Shown here: positions 20,997 through 31,819 of the stretch, in pieces
Layout of the letters: the number at the start of each line of letters is the position of its first letter
Numbering within the stretch: the stretch's first letter is position 1
Assembly (NCBI GenBank): GCA_015350385.1
Contig: WNKI01000001.1
Span: 6,177,472-6,241,471 of the forward strand
Length of the DNA stretch: 64,000 bases
DNA from: Aculops lycopersici
Lineage: Eukaryota > Arthropoda > Arachnida > Trombidiformes > Eriophyidae
Direction: 5' to 3'
Made by a program: the position numbers and the translations under genes
Notes under the pieces: generated by a model
Told to the model about the DNA's origin: nothing
The model's database searches: none
Seen by the model: only the letters and a program-made list of their open reading frames with translations

Positions 20997-23309
20997 GTTG
21001 CTAAATTGACTAACTTGATTTGATTGCCTAATGTCCAATGTGCAATGTGTTTGATGTTGCTATCTATCTCTCACTCTCTTTTTATTCAAGTTTCATAATA
21101 AGTGCGATGCTTGTGAATGCTTGGAATCGAGACAAGAGTCTGCTTCTTTATATTCCCTCGTCCTGGGGCTATGGTGGTTGGAGTGGAGGTGGTGGTGGTT
21201 GTTGTAGCTGTAGTCGCTAACCTAAAAGTGACTCTACCAATGCTGCCGCTTCTACTATTACTCCTGAGTCTATTTTATTGTATAGTATGACTACTAAAAA
21301 GAGGAAGCATGATTTAGATTTATCAAGAGAGATAATCATATTACTAGTGGTGGCAGTACTTGCTCCGCTTATGTTACGGCGCTTCGATGCGCAGCTTGAA
21401 AGCTACACTAATGTGTAATCTAATAATAATGGTAACAATGATCATAATGTGACACTAGTGCTAATGATCCAAACCAACTATCCTCTCATAAGCCAACACT
21501 AAACCCGCCTACCGATTCCTTGGTCTTTAATTAGAAATCAGTGAGCTCCAGTTCCTCCAACTATCTCATCGTTTACACCGTGTGTAGCTTTGATTGGCTC
21601 ATCAACCAGCTAGCTAACTAGCTTAGTGGCTTGCCAATATGGCACCGCCGTTCATGTTCCTCTTGTCGCTCTTGGTTGGCCACAAGAGACTACAAGATTG
21701 CCAGAGCTCCTGGCCGACAATAAACTCAAACCAAACTCATCTATTCACCATTGGCCAGGGAAGCTAAATGATTTAATAGTATTTGATACTACTCTTACAC
21801 TCTCTATGTAGGAGTCACCCGAAAGCAACCACCGACAATCATTGCTGGTGAAGGCAACGAGACGATGATTGACGCTCATCCAAGACCCAAACACTTGTTA
21901 GCTAAAGCTGGTCTCGGTATCAAGACCAACAACAACAGCTGGTCAAAAAATCAACACAACCTCTCTCTCCTCCCCGATTAACATTATTACTTCCTCCCCC
22001 TTCGGCATACCGGGCGTGAGTCAATCGATATCAATGCAAACAATTGACTGACTTAAGAGCACTTGAGGCTGTTTGCTTACAGTCGTCAGGTGACCGCCAC
22101 CAAAGACCGAGATCCTTGCTCGTTGTTGATATTGTTGTTGTTCTTGTTGTTATCAAGCTAAATACTATCTCTCCGGCTTAATCTGTTGATGCCCACGAGA
22201 GTTTGTGAAACTAGCTACTCGCCCCTTGTTGTTTGTTTCTCTGCGAAGTGGCTTAATGTCAATTCAACTACAAGTTTGCTAGTTCCACCTATATTTATGC
22301 TTATCTCATCATAAAAAAACTAGTCAGATGTGATTAACGATGCTTCAACTTAATTCCTCGATCAAATTTAATCATCAATTTAATGTGAAGTACCATTTCA
22401 ATCGACATGTAAACATGGTCAGATGTTAATCTAACCGTACAAGTTTTTTTTTGTTGAAAACCATTGCTTTCTTAGCGTTCCAAGAGCAACAAGTGTCATA
22501 CACAATCTCATCTGTTCAGATCTAGGCGGTTGATTAACATTATTTTCTGTGTGAGTCTGTGTTTGTGTATATCTTTCAGTCTAATTGTCGCTTTTTTCAA
22601 TTAGAGGTTTTTCTTTCGAGGAAAAGCACCCAGTTCTAGTTCTAATTAAGATTTAGAGTTAATCGAGTTGAAGTCAGTAGAAAGAAGTTACAGAAATCAT
22701 GGTAAAGTGAGTGTGACGTCATCAGGCGCAAGTCAGAGGAGACAAACGAGTTTCTTTTGTTTACAAAATTTCGCCAATAGATTGTTCGGTTGGCGCCACT
22801 TCCATAACCCTTTTCCCTTCTTGCTCTACTCTAGTCGCCTGCCCTCTCGTCCCAAGATCACACCAGGGGAGCATGATTTAGCTGCTAATTTGCTTCTGTT
22901 GCTGCTGCTGCTCACTTGCCCGATCGCGCAAACAATTGATCGATTAATCAAGCCAGTTATTTTGACCGCTTGTTTAAATGGTTACCACCGCCTATTTCGC
23001 TAGGTCATCTCCATCGTCATTTGGACCAGATGGGAATAGCAATTATGATCTTATCTCTTCGATCAACTCACATTGCGGTATAAACTCCACTTGGCCCATA
23101 TGTGTCGACGAGGACGGAAATTAACTGGTTGATTAGAAATTTAACAGCAATTTTGATTCACATATATGATTACAACATTAGATTCTCTATTTCTCATCTC
23201 GGTGTGTATTTTCATATCAAATCCTAAAAATTTAAGTGTACTATCAACATTTTCTACTCTCTAAATAGACATGAATATATATATTTTTATACCCATTATT
23301 CAATTACGA
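20997..23309. other. Intergenic region between hexokinase and the VIP36-like gene
   Basis: 2.3 kb with no supported gene. It holds the hexokinase 5' flank, rich in GGTGGTGG and GTTGTTG runs, then mixed sequence with several short frames, the longest being 22668-23003 (+). That frame includes a CTG-run leucine stretch and resembles no family. Confidence 0.55.
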
Positions 23310-24383
23310 TCAATAAAACCTCTTTCTAGCTGAACTCTTCTTGCTTGTGTACAGAAAGTACCCAAAACCTCCAACAGCAGCCAAGCTAGCAAATACACAG
23401 ACTACCACAAAAAGTTTCCTCAAGGCCGACATGCCACTTGGGACATCTGAAAGTTTGTTACTGTTTGGTATTGAGTAATCGGCTCTAGGTAAATCGTCTG
23501 GCTTTGGAACGTGGTTGAAGATTGTGGGCGAGAGTTGTCGCATTTTGATGGATAAAATGTCATGATTGTCACTTAGATCACCACAGGCAGCTGTCATACC
23601 GAAATAATATTGAGGAGGTAGATAGACATTCTTTACCGAAAAACATTCGCGCCATATTCCCGTGTTTTCAATATCTGTCCTTACGGATAATTCTTCGTTA
23701 TAATATTGCACCAAAATACGTGCCTCATGCTCCAGACCACGAAATTTGCACTCGCAACCACCTAGTTCGGATTGAACTCCATCGGATTCATGGTCATAAT
23801 GTTGAGTTCCGTTGTTTACCATCACAGAAATATACGGATGGCCATGCGAGTGGGCATTGTTTTGATTCGCGTAAGTGTCCAAAATAACACCCAATCCTGT
23901 GAAGTAGTCCTTATTTCCGAAAACTGGACCACCCTTTGGTGGATCCTTCACATACCACAATGCAAATCCGTCTCCATATAGTTCGGTTCCATGCCCATGA
24001 ACCTTGAAGGCTATCTCGATTTGCCAATACTTTGACTGATATGGAACAACATTCCAAATGCCACCCTGCCGACTCTGGGCGTCTTGAGTTAATCTGATAT
24101 AGTTGCTTGTGACTATTGTTGAGCCAAAGAATTCCCAGTTAGGTATGGTCATACCTGCACCTTGGTATGGTTTCACGAGAGAATGTTCCCTCTGGTAAAC
24201 ATTATCATCAATTGTCGGCTGCTGAATGTCGGCTTGGACAGCATTCTGGTGTGTTAAAAGTAGTAGGGTGATGGTTCCAAGAGTAGTTGCCATCGCTAAC
24301 ATGGTCACAGGTAATCTTGTCCTAGATTGATGGCTCTTAATTAAATGGAAATGTTGCTGTTGCCTCCTATTGGATGATTGCAT
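23310..24383 (-). CDS. LMAN2: L-type lectin of the VIP36/VIPL family
   Basis: A type I membrane cargo lectin that binds high-mannose glycans in the ER-Golgi system. The frame is 357 residues in one exon. The first ATG (24383) gives a 27-residue basic leader; the second (residue 28) starts directly on a good signal sequence (LGTITLLLLTHQNAVQA), so translation may begin there. The legume-lectin domain spans about 60-285, with EHSLVKPYQGAGM, GDGFALWYVKDPP, GPVFGNKDYFTGL, LDTYANQNN and YISVMVNNG. The family's Ca2+/glycan-binding Asp and Asn lie in the last two motifs. A single transmembrane helix at about 325-345 is followed by the cytoplasmic end KRFY, the ER-export type tail of VIP36 and VIPL. 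Overall similarity does not separate LMAN2 from LMAN2L firmly. Confidence 0.94.
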   Translation of the reverse strand: MQSSNRRQQQHFHLIKSHQSRTRLPVTMLAMATTLGTITLLLLTHQNAVQADIQQPTIDDNVYQREHSLVKPYQGAGMTIPNWEFFGSTIVTSNYIRLTQDAQSRQGGIWNVVPYQSKYWQIEIAFKVHGHGTELYGDGFALWYVKDPPKGGPVFGNKDYFTGLGVILDTYANQNNAHSHGHPYISVMVNNGTQHYDHESDGVQSELGGCECKFRGLEHEARILVQYYNEELSVRTDIENTGIWRECFSVKNVYLPPQYYFGMTAACGDLSDNHDILSIKMRQLSPTIFNHVPKPDDLPRADYSIPNSNKLSDVPSGMSALRKLFVVVCVFASLAAVGGFGYFLYTSKKSSARKRFY

Positions 24384-26244
24384 TTTGAGGGCGTCAATCA
24401 GTCCGAGATTTAGCGTTACGTGATACTCGTCCTCTTAATGAAAAAAAATAGTTTTTTAGCTGAGATGGTATGTTGGAAATTTCCTGGAAATCTGAGGTAT
24501 GCGTAGCAATATGGGATTATCCAATTTGAGATAGTAGAATCAGTTATAAGTAATTTATTAGGTAGGATATATCAACAAAGGTATCGGTATGGGTTAAGAA
24601 GAGTGATGAAATATGTGACACTAACAAGAGATTGCACATCTTCCACGGCGCTTTGTGTTGGCGAAGAGGGAAAACGTTCCATGTGTCTCAAATTACTAGC
24701 TCATGGAGCACATAAGAATCATCTTGAAAGTGGGTGCTGTTAATTTGCGACACAATGGACATCGTGTGAGCGAGACCACCTTTTGTACCACAGCAACCAC
24801 CAACGGTCAAAGGCGCTGCAGTCTGCAGAGGCGATGGCAAAGCCTCTGCGAGTCGCATAGATTTGTAAAGCGAACGTGTCGTTGAGACTACTGTAATGGC
24901 TACTGTTGTTGCACCAGTGCCACCGACACAAAATGCCATCGCAAACTCATGCGTCATCTTTACTTTCAACAAGTGGTCGCCTGATCGTGAAGTCTTACAC
25001 CTGAAACCCATGTTCGTTTAATCACTAATTAATGCGCTTGCCTAATGGTTAGACGAGCAATGAAGTACAATCACAACTTGAGATCACGATGAAGAGTAGC
25101 ACTATCAATCAAGTAATCGTTCTGGACTACATGATAATTACACTCTTTTACTGAAAACTACCACGTTTAATTTGACTGTTGAATGGCAACAGTTATCAGC
25201 GCACGTGGTCGAGCTCGTGACCAGTCGCCAGCAAGTCCACAACTTGCAGGCTAACGTCGTGATCAAAGATGGCGCCAAAATCTTGACGCCAACTTGACGA
25301 CAGTTGAGATTTGTGTCAGAAGTCTATTGTCGATCTCCGATGAGATTATCTCGTGACAAGGACTCAAATTGCCAGATAAATTGCCTCTCGTTACATCATC
25401 TCACTATAACAAGCTGCTAATTGCTTTGATCACAGGTAAACGCGCCTATGAGTCAGCAAATGGTGGTTATTTCCGCTTCTCTAGACCACTTTATCATTTA
25501 CATGTAGTTGGTGGGATTTTGGTGTCCCGTGCTGCTCGCATGGTGAGATTAGAGTGCATCATAGAGAAGCTTAATCAGTTCATTTGTTTTCGATTAAGCG
25601 ATAAATCTAAACTGCTAATGAGATGGAGGCTTTCTCTCGCATTTCAAAATTGCAACTGCCTGAAATCGAGCGCATCAATTACGTTTATTGAACCGGTGTG
25701 AAATTATTGCAATCGCTTTTCCTCTTACTCACTCATCCAAAACTCGGCAACGGAAACGGCGACGACGACAGCCAACAAGTGCCATGTAATTTAAATAATA
25801 CAGATGAGTCTAGTTTTTTTCGTGTGTAGGAGTAGGAAAAGTAAACCCACCGTCTAACTGACTGATTGTAATGTAAACTTGTTTGTTTGTCAGGCTCCAC
25901 TAAACTCAACCAAAACGTTTTCCTCTACCATTTCTACAGCGTTTCTATTGCTTTATATTCAATGACGTTGTCACTGCCCTCCACTCTCCCGAATCATCCT
26001 ACGTTTCGTGACTTTCGGCATCTTTGGAAACGAAGCGGATGGTGGCAGCACCAAGTGGTTGATATAAGGCGGCCGGTGGCATCGAGAAATCACACAGTAA
26101 GCATTCAACAACGGTGCCTAACAAGTCGATTTCACAGGCACACTATTGGATAGATTTGCATTCGTGGCCAGTAAGAATAGCCACTGTTTCAGTGATAAAC
26201 CTTAGAACATAGACACTCACAAACCAAAATAGAAACAAGACAAG
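24384..26244. other. Intergenic region before the secreted-protein gene
   Basis: 1.9 kb. A 107-codon ATG frame on the minus strand (24688-25011) has a short hydrophobic Ala/Val/Thr stretch and no recognised similarity, so it is left as unproven. Frames at 25369-25701 and 25887-26153 (+) lack coding character. No repeats were seen. Confidence 0.45.
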
Positions 26245-27226
26245 ATGAGACTGGAAACCCTAATTCCAATAGTATGTTCCACATTATTGCTGCAAACTGT
26301 ACTTGTTGTAGTGTCCCTACAACAGGATCAGCAGCAGCAACAACAACCATTGCCGCAACAACCAATCCAACAGCTAGATAGCAACCCAATGCCACATCAT
26401 CAAGACCAGAGACAACAGCCACTCGGCGAGGGAGGACAACGTGGACTTTGGCCAATGGTTGCGGTTGACAAGCAGGAGAATAAGTCGCGAGTTGACGTTC
26501 ATGTTCCGTGAGTATCACTAATTAGGATCGATTGAGTTGATCTCCTCTAACGACATGTAAACTAATCAAAAGTCTAACTCTCAAATCGATATCTAAAATT
26601 GTCTTCGACACAGAATTGTATTTGACATGAACTCGGAAAGAGACGATGGCAAGTCGAAACTGGACTTGTCTGTTTTGCATGGACTTGTTACCGTTAGTCG
26701 GGACAAGGCAAAGCAAGCGGACGGCACTTTGGCGGGCCCAATGACGGTGACTGTTTTAGGGATTCCCGTTTATTCGGGCAGCGGGCGGCGCCAATCGAGC
26801 ATCGGCGATAGAATCACGGATACTCTACAATCTCGGCGTCAAGTGACCGAGTCGTCGCTCTCATCATCACGAACCGAGGGGGCGGTTCAACAAGAGAGTG
26901 AAATCACTTCACGTGTGGTTGATATTGCCAAAAAGACCAATGAGAAGGTGTTCAGGTCGTTTAACGATTTGTTGGATCGTCTCAACACTGCGGTCAGGAA
27001 CCGTATCGACAGTCTCACTTCTCAGGGTTCATCGTCGAATAATAATCCAAAGAAAGTGAGCGACAACATTATTAACACAGGTGGCAATAACGACAGTAAT
27101 ATCAATAAGAGTAATCCAGTTGGGAAACCAATCGATGTTCCAGTGGCGTCCGTTTCCAGTCAGCAAATGCCCAGCTCCCGAAGTGCCGACTTAATGAAGA
27201 AATCCGAGAGCTCAGTGTCCAATTAA
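26245..27226 (+). CDS. Predicted secreted protein of unknown family, two exons
   Basis: Structure is join(26245..26507,26614..27226), 291 residues. The 106-bp intron has donor CC|GTGAGT and acceptor GACACAG|A. Splicing keeps the frame and joins VDVHVP to IVFDMNSER, giving a continuous alternating-hydrophobic segment, which supports the join. Residues 1 to about 24 form a signal peptide (MRLETLIPIVCSTLLLQTVL...). A Gln-rich stretch follows at about 26-60, then a structured-looking core at about 70-130 (VDKQENKSRVDVHV, LDLSVLHGLVTV, LAGPMTVTVLGIPVYSG). The tail is Ser/Asn-rich and basic. There are no cysteines after the signal peptide, so it is unlikely to be a disulfide-rich hormone. I do not recognise the family. 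It could be an extracellular matrix, cuticle or salivary-type secreted protein; no function is claimed. Confidence 0.7.
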
Positions 27227-29067
27227 GCGATCGGAGAGCGAGCACATGATAGCGACTCGACAAACCCCAAAGTTACGGATGCCAAAGCTTCAAATGTAAA
27301 TCCAACTAATGTTTAGAGTTTGAAGTTCGAGCCGCAACTTCAAATCATGGACTTGGAGATTCAGACAGGAGAAAAAGAAACACAATCTCATGTGATTGAT
27401 GCAATAAATGTCCCACTAGACTGTTGAGTGATTCTAGAACTTGGAATAATTCTACTAGAATAACTAGGTTTGCCAAAAATCCTTTTAAAATCATCAAAAC
27501 GCCCCAAGTCGCTAGGTGCCGCCAAGCTAGTAGAAACTAATGATCTGAACGAGCGGCCAAAAAGCGGAGGGGCGCTCAACACAGTCGAACGGTGTTTTAG
27601 CGCCCCACTTGTCGCACCTCTCGGAGTTTTTGGCAAGACCATAGATCTCAATAGTGGGGTAAACAACACACACTTTTCAAGGCGAGATGCTGTTTGTGAA
27701 CTAGGACTACATTTACAAATTTTCTTTTACAGACAATTTTTGTTTTTTTGTTCAGTTCGAAGATGCACTGATGTTGTAGAATCGCAGCGATATTTTTGTA
27801 CTAATCTTGCTTCTATTTTTACATACGGTACTCTCGTCTAACTGTCTGTCTGTTTGTTTGGCCAAATCGGTGAGTAGGAAGTATCATTTGCCTTTTGCTC
27901 ACGTATTTGCTCCGGTTGTTAATCTAGTTTTGAGTAACATCAAGCTGGAAAATTAGAATTCCTAATCAGTAAGAGCATCAAGCTGGCAACAGAAACAATA
28001 GCCCGATTGAATATCCAGTTCGCAGCGGTTGTGTGTTTTTCTTCCGCATCAGTGAGAGATTTCAGTTTGACAAGTTAGCGATGAGGTAGACAAATAGTGA
28101 TATTGTTGTTAATATGTTTGATTAGGTGCCAACTAAGAGTGGTACACTAGCGTGTCACAATATTCCGGTTGCCGCGATACGATCGGCGTCTTTGTTATCC
28201 AAAGCTGACATCTACTCTCAAGTTAGACCAGATCATTATCAGAAGAAACCAAGAGAAGCTTTAGCCGAAGGGAGCAAGTGGCGCCAATTGGCCACTGAAG
28301 TAATCACACTCAAAAAGCAAAATCTTCAAGCAAGAGGGGGGAGGGAACACGACTGCAACAACCACGAAACCCTTTGCCAAGGCTAAGGCAACTGGTTAGT
28401 CGATATAGACTAGTCACTACAAGAAATACTAATGGTTTACTAGTCACATGTTGGGAGTCACAGTATCAACGATTGAAGACGAGACATTGAAACATAAGGA
28501 TAGAATATTGAAGATGCTCTTTGCATTTATGAAAAAACCCCTTTACCATGTTATTTATCTCATCAACAAAAGCAAGCTCATTCTCTCATTATATAACCCT
28601 CAAGTCTAAGACTCATACAACCACTAAAACCAAAAATCTATCCTCTCAATTATTGTAACATTGGCGTTGCCACCGCCGTCGCCGTTACCAAGTCACTGCA
28701 AGTTGATTGAGGAATCTGCCACTTGTTGTTGTTAGATGGCTCACCACCCTTGAACCAAATTAATAGACTGCCACCAGTGTCACCAGAACCAGCGTTAGCA
28801 TACGAGCACACGATCGCTTTCTCGCGATCAATATACCCTTAGATTCTTAATTAATAACTTGATCTTGAACAACATGAATGAGTTTACGACAACAAGAGTG
28901 GCGCAAACTTGAGCGCGTCCAAGGGAAGAAGTTGGAGCAAAGGCAAACCTTATCTATCAATAACTATTGCAGCACTCACCAAATCTACCGACCGAATATT
29001 CATATTGGTCGGTTTATTAAAATTCTACAATACCTCTACTCAATAGAACAGAGAAATTTTAGATACA
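27227..29067. other. Intergenic region upstream of the SLC17 gene
   Basis: 1.8 kb. It contains an 84-codon minus-strand ATG frame (27391-27642) of unclear status, mixed AT-rich sequence and the SLC17 leader. A weak inverted repeat with GACCGA / TCGGTC arms lies near 28989-29014. No TATA box is obvious. Confidence 0.45.
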
Positions 29068-30858
29068 ATGGGCGCTCCTTCCACACCTAGCGAGCTGAAT
29101 ATTAGCCGTCCAAAGAAGGCGCCCTTCGTCAAGATTAGATTTCAGATAGTTATACTAACAATTTTATGCCCCATTGTTTGCTACATCAGTCGTCAGAATC
29201 TCAGCTTGGCCATTGTGAGTATTGTTAACAACGATGGACCATCAGTCTCAACAACAACTACAGCGACACCAATTTCCTCATCTACATCAAATCCGTTCCT
29301 CAAGTCTACCGTCAAACCGACGACGACGACTAATGCTTCGCCACAAAAAGGAATAAGTGATTTCATCGCTTCAAATAGTGACGTTTGTCCAGCAGCCGAA
29401 ATAATCAGTGTGAATGGACAACAAATGGAAGCGCCCAAAACCGTGACCTACGGACCTCGTTACAATTGGGAACCGGAAGCGCGCGACTTGGTCTTTAGTG
29501 CCTTTTTTGTTGCCTATGTGATCTTTCAAATCCCAGGCACCAGGGTGGCGGAAATCTTTGGTGCAAAGTGGGTTTTATTTACAGCTGGACTTGGGTCGGC
29601 AATTATTAGTTTCCTCTCGCCCTGGGCAATCTCACTGCATCCCTATGCCTTTTGTCTGCTTAGATTTATTATGGGCGTCGTTCAAGCTCCACTATTTCCC
29701 GCCTGTTACGTCATCTTTGCGCGCTGGCTACCACCTGTTGAAAGATCTCAAGCTATCGCAGTGCTCAGCTGTGGCGCCTTCATTGGCTCAATGCTAACCG
29801 CAACAGCAACAGGTTACTTCAGCGAGCAACCAGCCTTTGGTTGGCCTTGGGCCTTCTATATGCCTGGATGCGTTTGTACAATTTGGGCCGCACTTTGGGC
29901 ACTGCTGTCCGCAAGTGAACCCAATGAGCATAGATATTTATCACTCGAGGAATCGGCCTACATTGAAGCGAGAATAGAGGTTAAGAAGGCGTCGCCAAGT
30001 GAGACAAAGAAGAGTATTAGCTGGTTAAAGGTGATCAAATCCCACGGAGTTTGGGCCTTTCTCATTGTGTCGTTTGCCTCAAATTGGGCCTTTACAATTG
30101 TATTAATCCAACTACCCACTTACCTGAACGACATTCTCCACGTGCCGCCCTTTAAAAATGGATTAATCAACTCAGTTATCTACTTGATCTTTTGTGTCTC
30201 ATCTCCAATTGTTGGCACAACGGCAGCTCTATTAATCGAAACAAAACCCTTTGGTTTGACCAAGTTGCAAGTGCGCAAGATTTTCCAATCAATCGCCATC
30301 TTTGGACAAACGGCTGTCTTCGTTGCACTGCCCTACATTGGATGCAATGAAACCTGGGTGCTGGGTATGTTGTATGCTCAAATTATCATGTACTCATTTG
30401 TTGCTGGCTCAGAGATTCAAATTGCAACCGATTTGACAATTGACTACGCCGGAACCATCTACTCCATTGGAAATTGTATTGGAAGCTCGACAGGTTTCAT
30501 TGTGCCCTCGGTGAAGGCGCTAATGATTCGGCACACAAGCCGAGCCGAATGGTACAATTACTTTTATTTAGCCGCCGGAATCACTGGTCTCGGCGGAGTG
30601 ATCTTTTTAATCTTAGCTCGAACCGATTTAATGGACTTCTCACAGAGGAGCAAGCGAAAGGTGACTTCGGGTGAGTATTATGATGCCGATTTGGGCGATA
30701 ATTGTGACGTAAATGGATCGAGGATCTGTATTTGCAAGTCAACCAAAGGAGATTCATTTAGTTTGGAAACTCGAGGCATAAACAGTATTAAAAACAAGAC
30801 GAAGCAAGACGTGGAAAAGCAATCAGCAATTTGGACGATCAACAGTGACTCGAGATGA
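29068..30858 (+). CDS. SLC17-family anion transporter (sialin / phosphate co-transporter type)
   Basis: A major-facilitator membrane transporter of 596 residues in one exon. TM1 (about 20-45) carries the family motif (CYISRQNLSLAIVSIV). A long Ser/Thr-rich luminal loop of about 90 residues follows, then YNWEPEARDLVFSAFFVAYV, GAKWVLFTAGLGSAI, RFIMGVVQAPLFPACYV and RWLPPVERSQAI. The last is the SLC17 signature RWxPPxERS. About twelve hydrophobic segments are visible and the tail is hydrophilic with several Cys. Members carry sialic acid, glutamate, nucleotides or phosphate. The residues seen do not fix the substrate, and arthropods have many lineage-expanded members. The ATG at 29068 precedes TM1 by about 20 residues, as expected. 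An AATAAA lies 52 bases past the stop. Confidence 0.92.
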   Translation: MGAPSTPSELNISRPKKAPFVKIRFQIVILTILCPIVCYISRQNLSLAIVSIVNNDGPSVSTTTTATPISSSTSNPFLKSTVKPTTTTNASPQKGISDFIASNSDVCPAAEIISVNGQQMEAPKTVTYGPRYNWEPEARDLVFSAFFVAYVIFQIPGTRVAEIFGAKWVLFTAGLGSAIISFLSPWAISLHPYAFCLLRFIMGVVQAPLFPACYVIFARWLPPVERSQAIAVLSCGAFIGSMLTATATGYFSEQPAFGWPWAFYMPGCVCTIWAALWALLSASEPNEHRYLSLEESAYIEARIEVKKASPSETKKSISWLKVIKSHGVWAFLIVSFASNWAFTIVLIQLPTYLNDILHVPPFKNGLINSVIYLIFCVSSPIVGTTAALLIETKPFGLTKLQVRKIFQSIAIFGQTAVFVALPYIGCNETWVLGMLYAQIIMYSFVAGSEIQIATDLTIDYAGTIYSIGNCIGSSTGFIVPSVKALMIRHTSRAEWYNYFYLAAGITGLGGVIFLILARTDLMDFSQRSKRKVTSGEYYDADLGDNCDVNGSRICICKSTKGDSFSLETRGINSIKNKTKQDVEKQSAIWTINSDSR

Positions 30859-30909
30859 TCACCCGGTTTGCTCAAATTATTGAAAATTTTATCATCGATT
30901 TGCACGAAA

Positions 30910-30915
30910 AATAAA
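30910..30915 (+). terminator. Poly(A) signal of the SLC17 gene
   Basis: AATAAA 52 bases beyond the stop codon on the coding strand. Confidence 0.65.
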
Positions 30916-31727
30916 GAGGAAATACTCGTCAATCTAACGTCAGATTCTAAACCCTGCTCTGCTTTCGACACATGAATGTAACCTAGAGCTTGCGAGCTCC
31001 TCTATGCGCCTCCGTCTAAGTGTAATGGTCTAGCCAACCCGTTCACTTCGTCCTTGGCACTTTACGCTTGCAGTGTGTGCGTAAGTGCGTGTGTGCATGT
31101 GTGTGCTATGCTGGCGGACATGCAACTCACATGATTCTCACTCGCTCTACCAGTGGGCTTTCTTGCAACGCATGCAAAGTCGTGTAGGGTCAGTGAGAGG
31201 GCAGTTATGTGACGGTCACATTGAAATATGAGATAAACGGCACGCAACTGCTAGCCCAGCTTGGCGCCCATTCGCTCGCGTTGTGCTTCCTTTGCGTCCT
31301 CTGCTTCTCCACAACGGAGCCTAACGCAAAGCGGGCAACTCTTGCACTGTCCGTCGTTTGCGCGCTGTTTGCGTGTTTACGTATGAGTGTGTGTTTTTGA
31401 GCGCCGCTAAAGCGGCGAGTGCAGTTATTGCAATAGATGCTCTAGTAAACAAACGCGCATTGTGTTCATACTCTCGCTAGGCTAGTGGCACTTGATCTGT
31501 AGGATGAGAGTTCTTCCATTCATTTAACACAGCCAAGTTTTATATTCAAGAGTGATAGAAAAGAGAAAGTAAAAGTAAAAGTCCCATTTCCTTTGGGGTT
31601 TGTTTATTTAAAATACCCAGGAAACTTATTAACTGATCTAATCACCTCCACCCTAAAAGCAAATCATATCCCTAGCTACTAATTCTCATCTAGCTGGATG
31701 CCCAATCTTTCATTAGCCCGCATTACA

Positions 31728-31733
31728 TATAAA
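31728..31733 (+). promoter_or_regulatory. Candidate TATA box of PFK
   Basis: TATAAA lies 92 bases upstream of the PFK ATG, which would give a leader of about 60 bases. Position and motif only. Confidence 0.45.
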
Positions 31734-31819
31734 CCAGAAGCCAAGTCTAAGCCAAAGAGTGAAGCGCAAGTTGCAATAGAAACATCAATAGCGGGAGCAA
31801 GAGTAACATCAATTTCAAG

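Larger units (their letters stand above)
30859..31819. other. Intergenic region between SLC17 and PFK
   Basis: It holds the SLC17 3' end, a GT-rich patch (31076-31110), short frames without similarity and the PFK promoter. Nothing else is supported. Confidence 0.5.

Noticed and set aside
24688..25011. 107-codon minus-strand frame
   Set aside because: A short hydrophobic stretch only, no family match, no neighbouring signals.
27391..27642. 84-codon minus-strand frame with peptide-like text
   Set aside because: No signal peptide, no dibasic repeat pattern and no family match.
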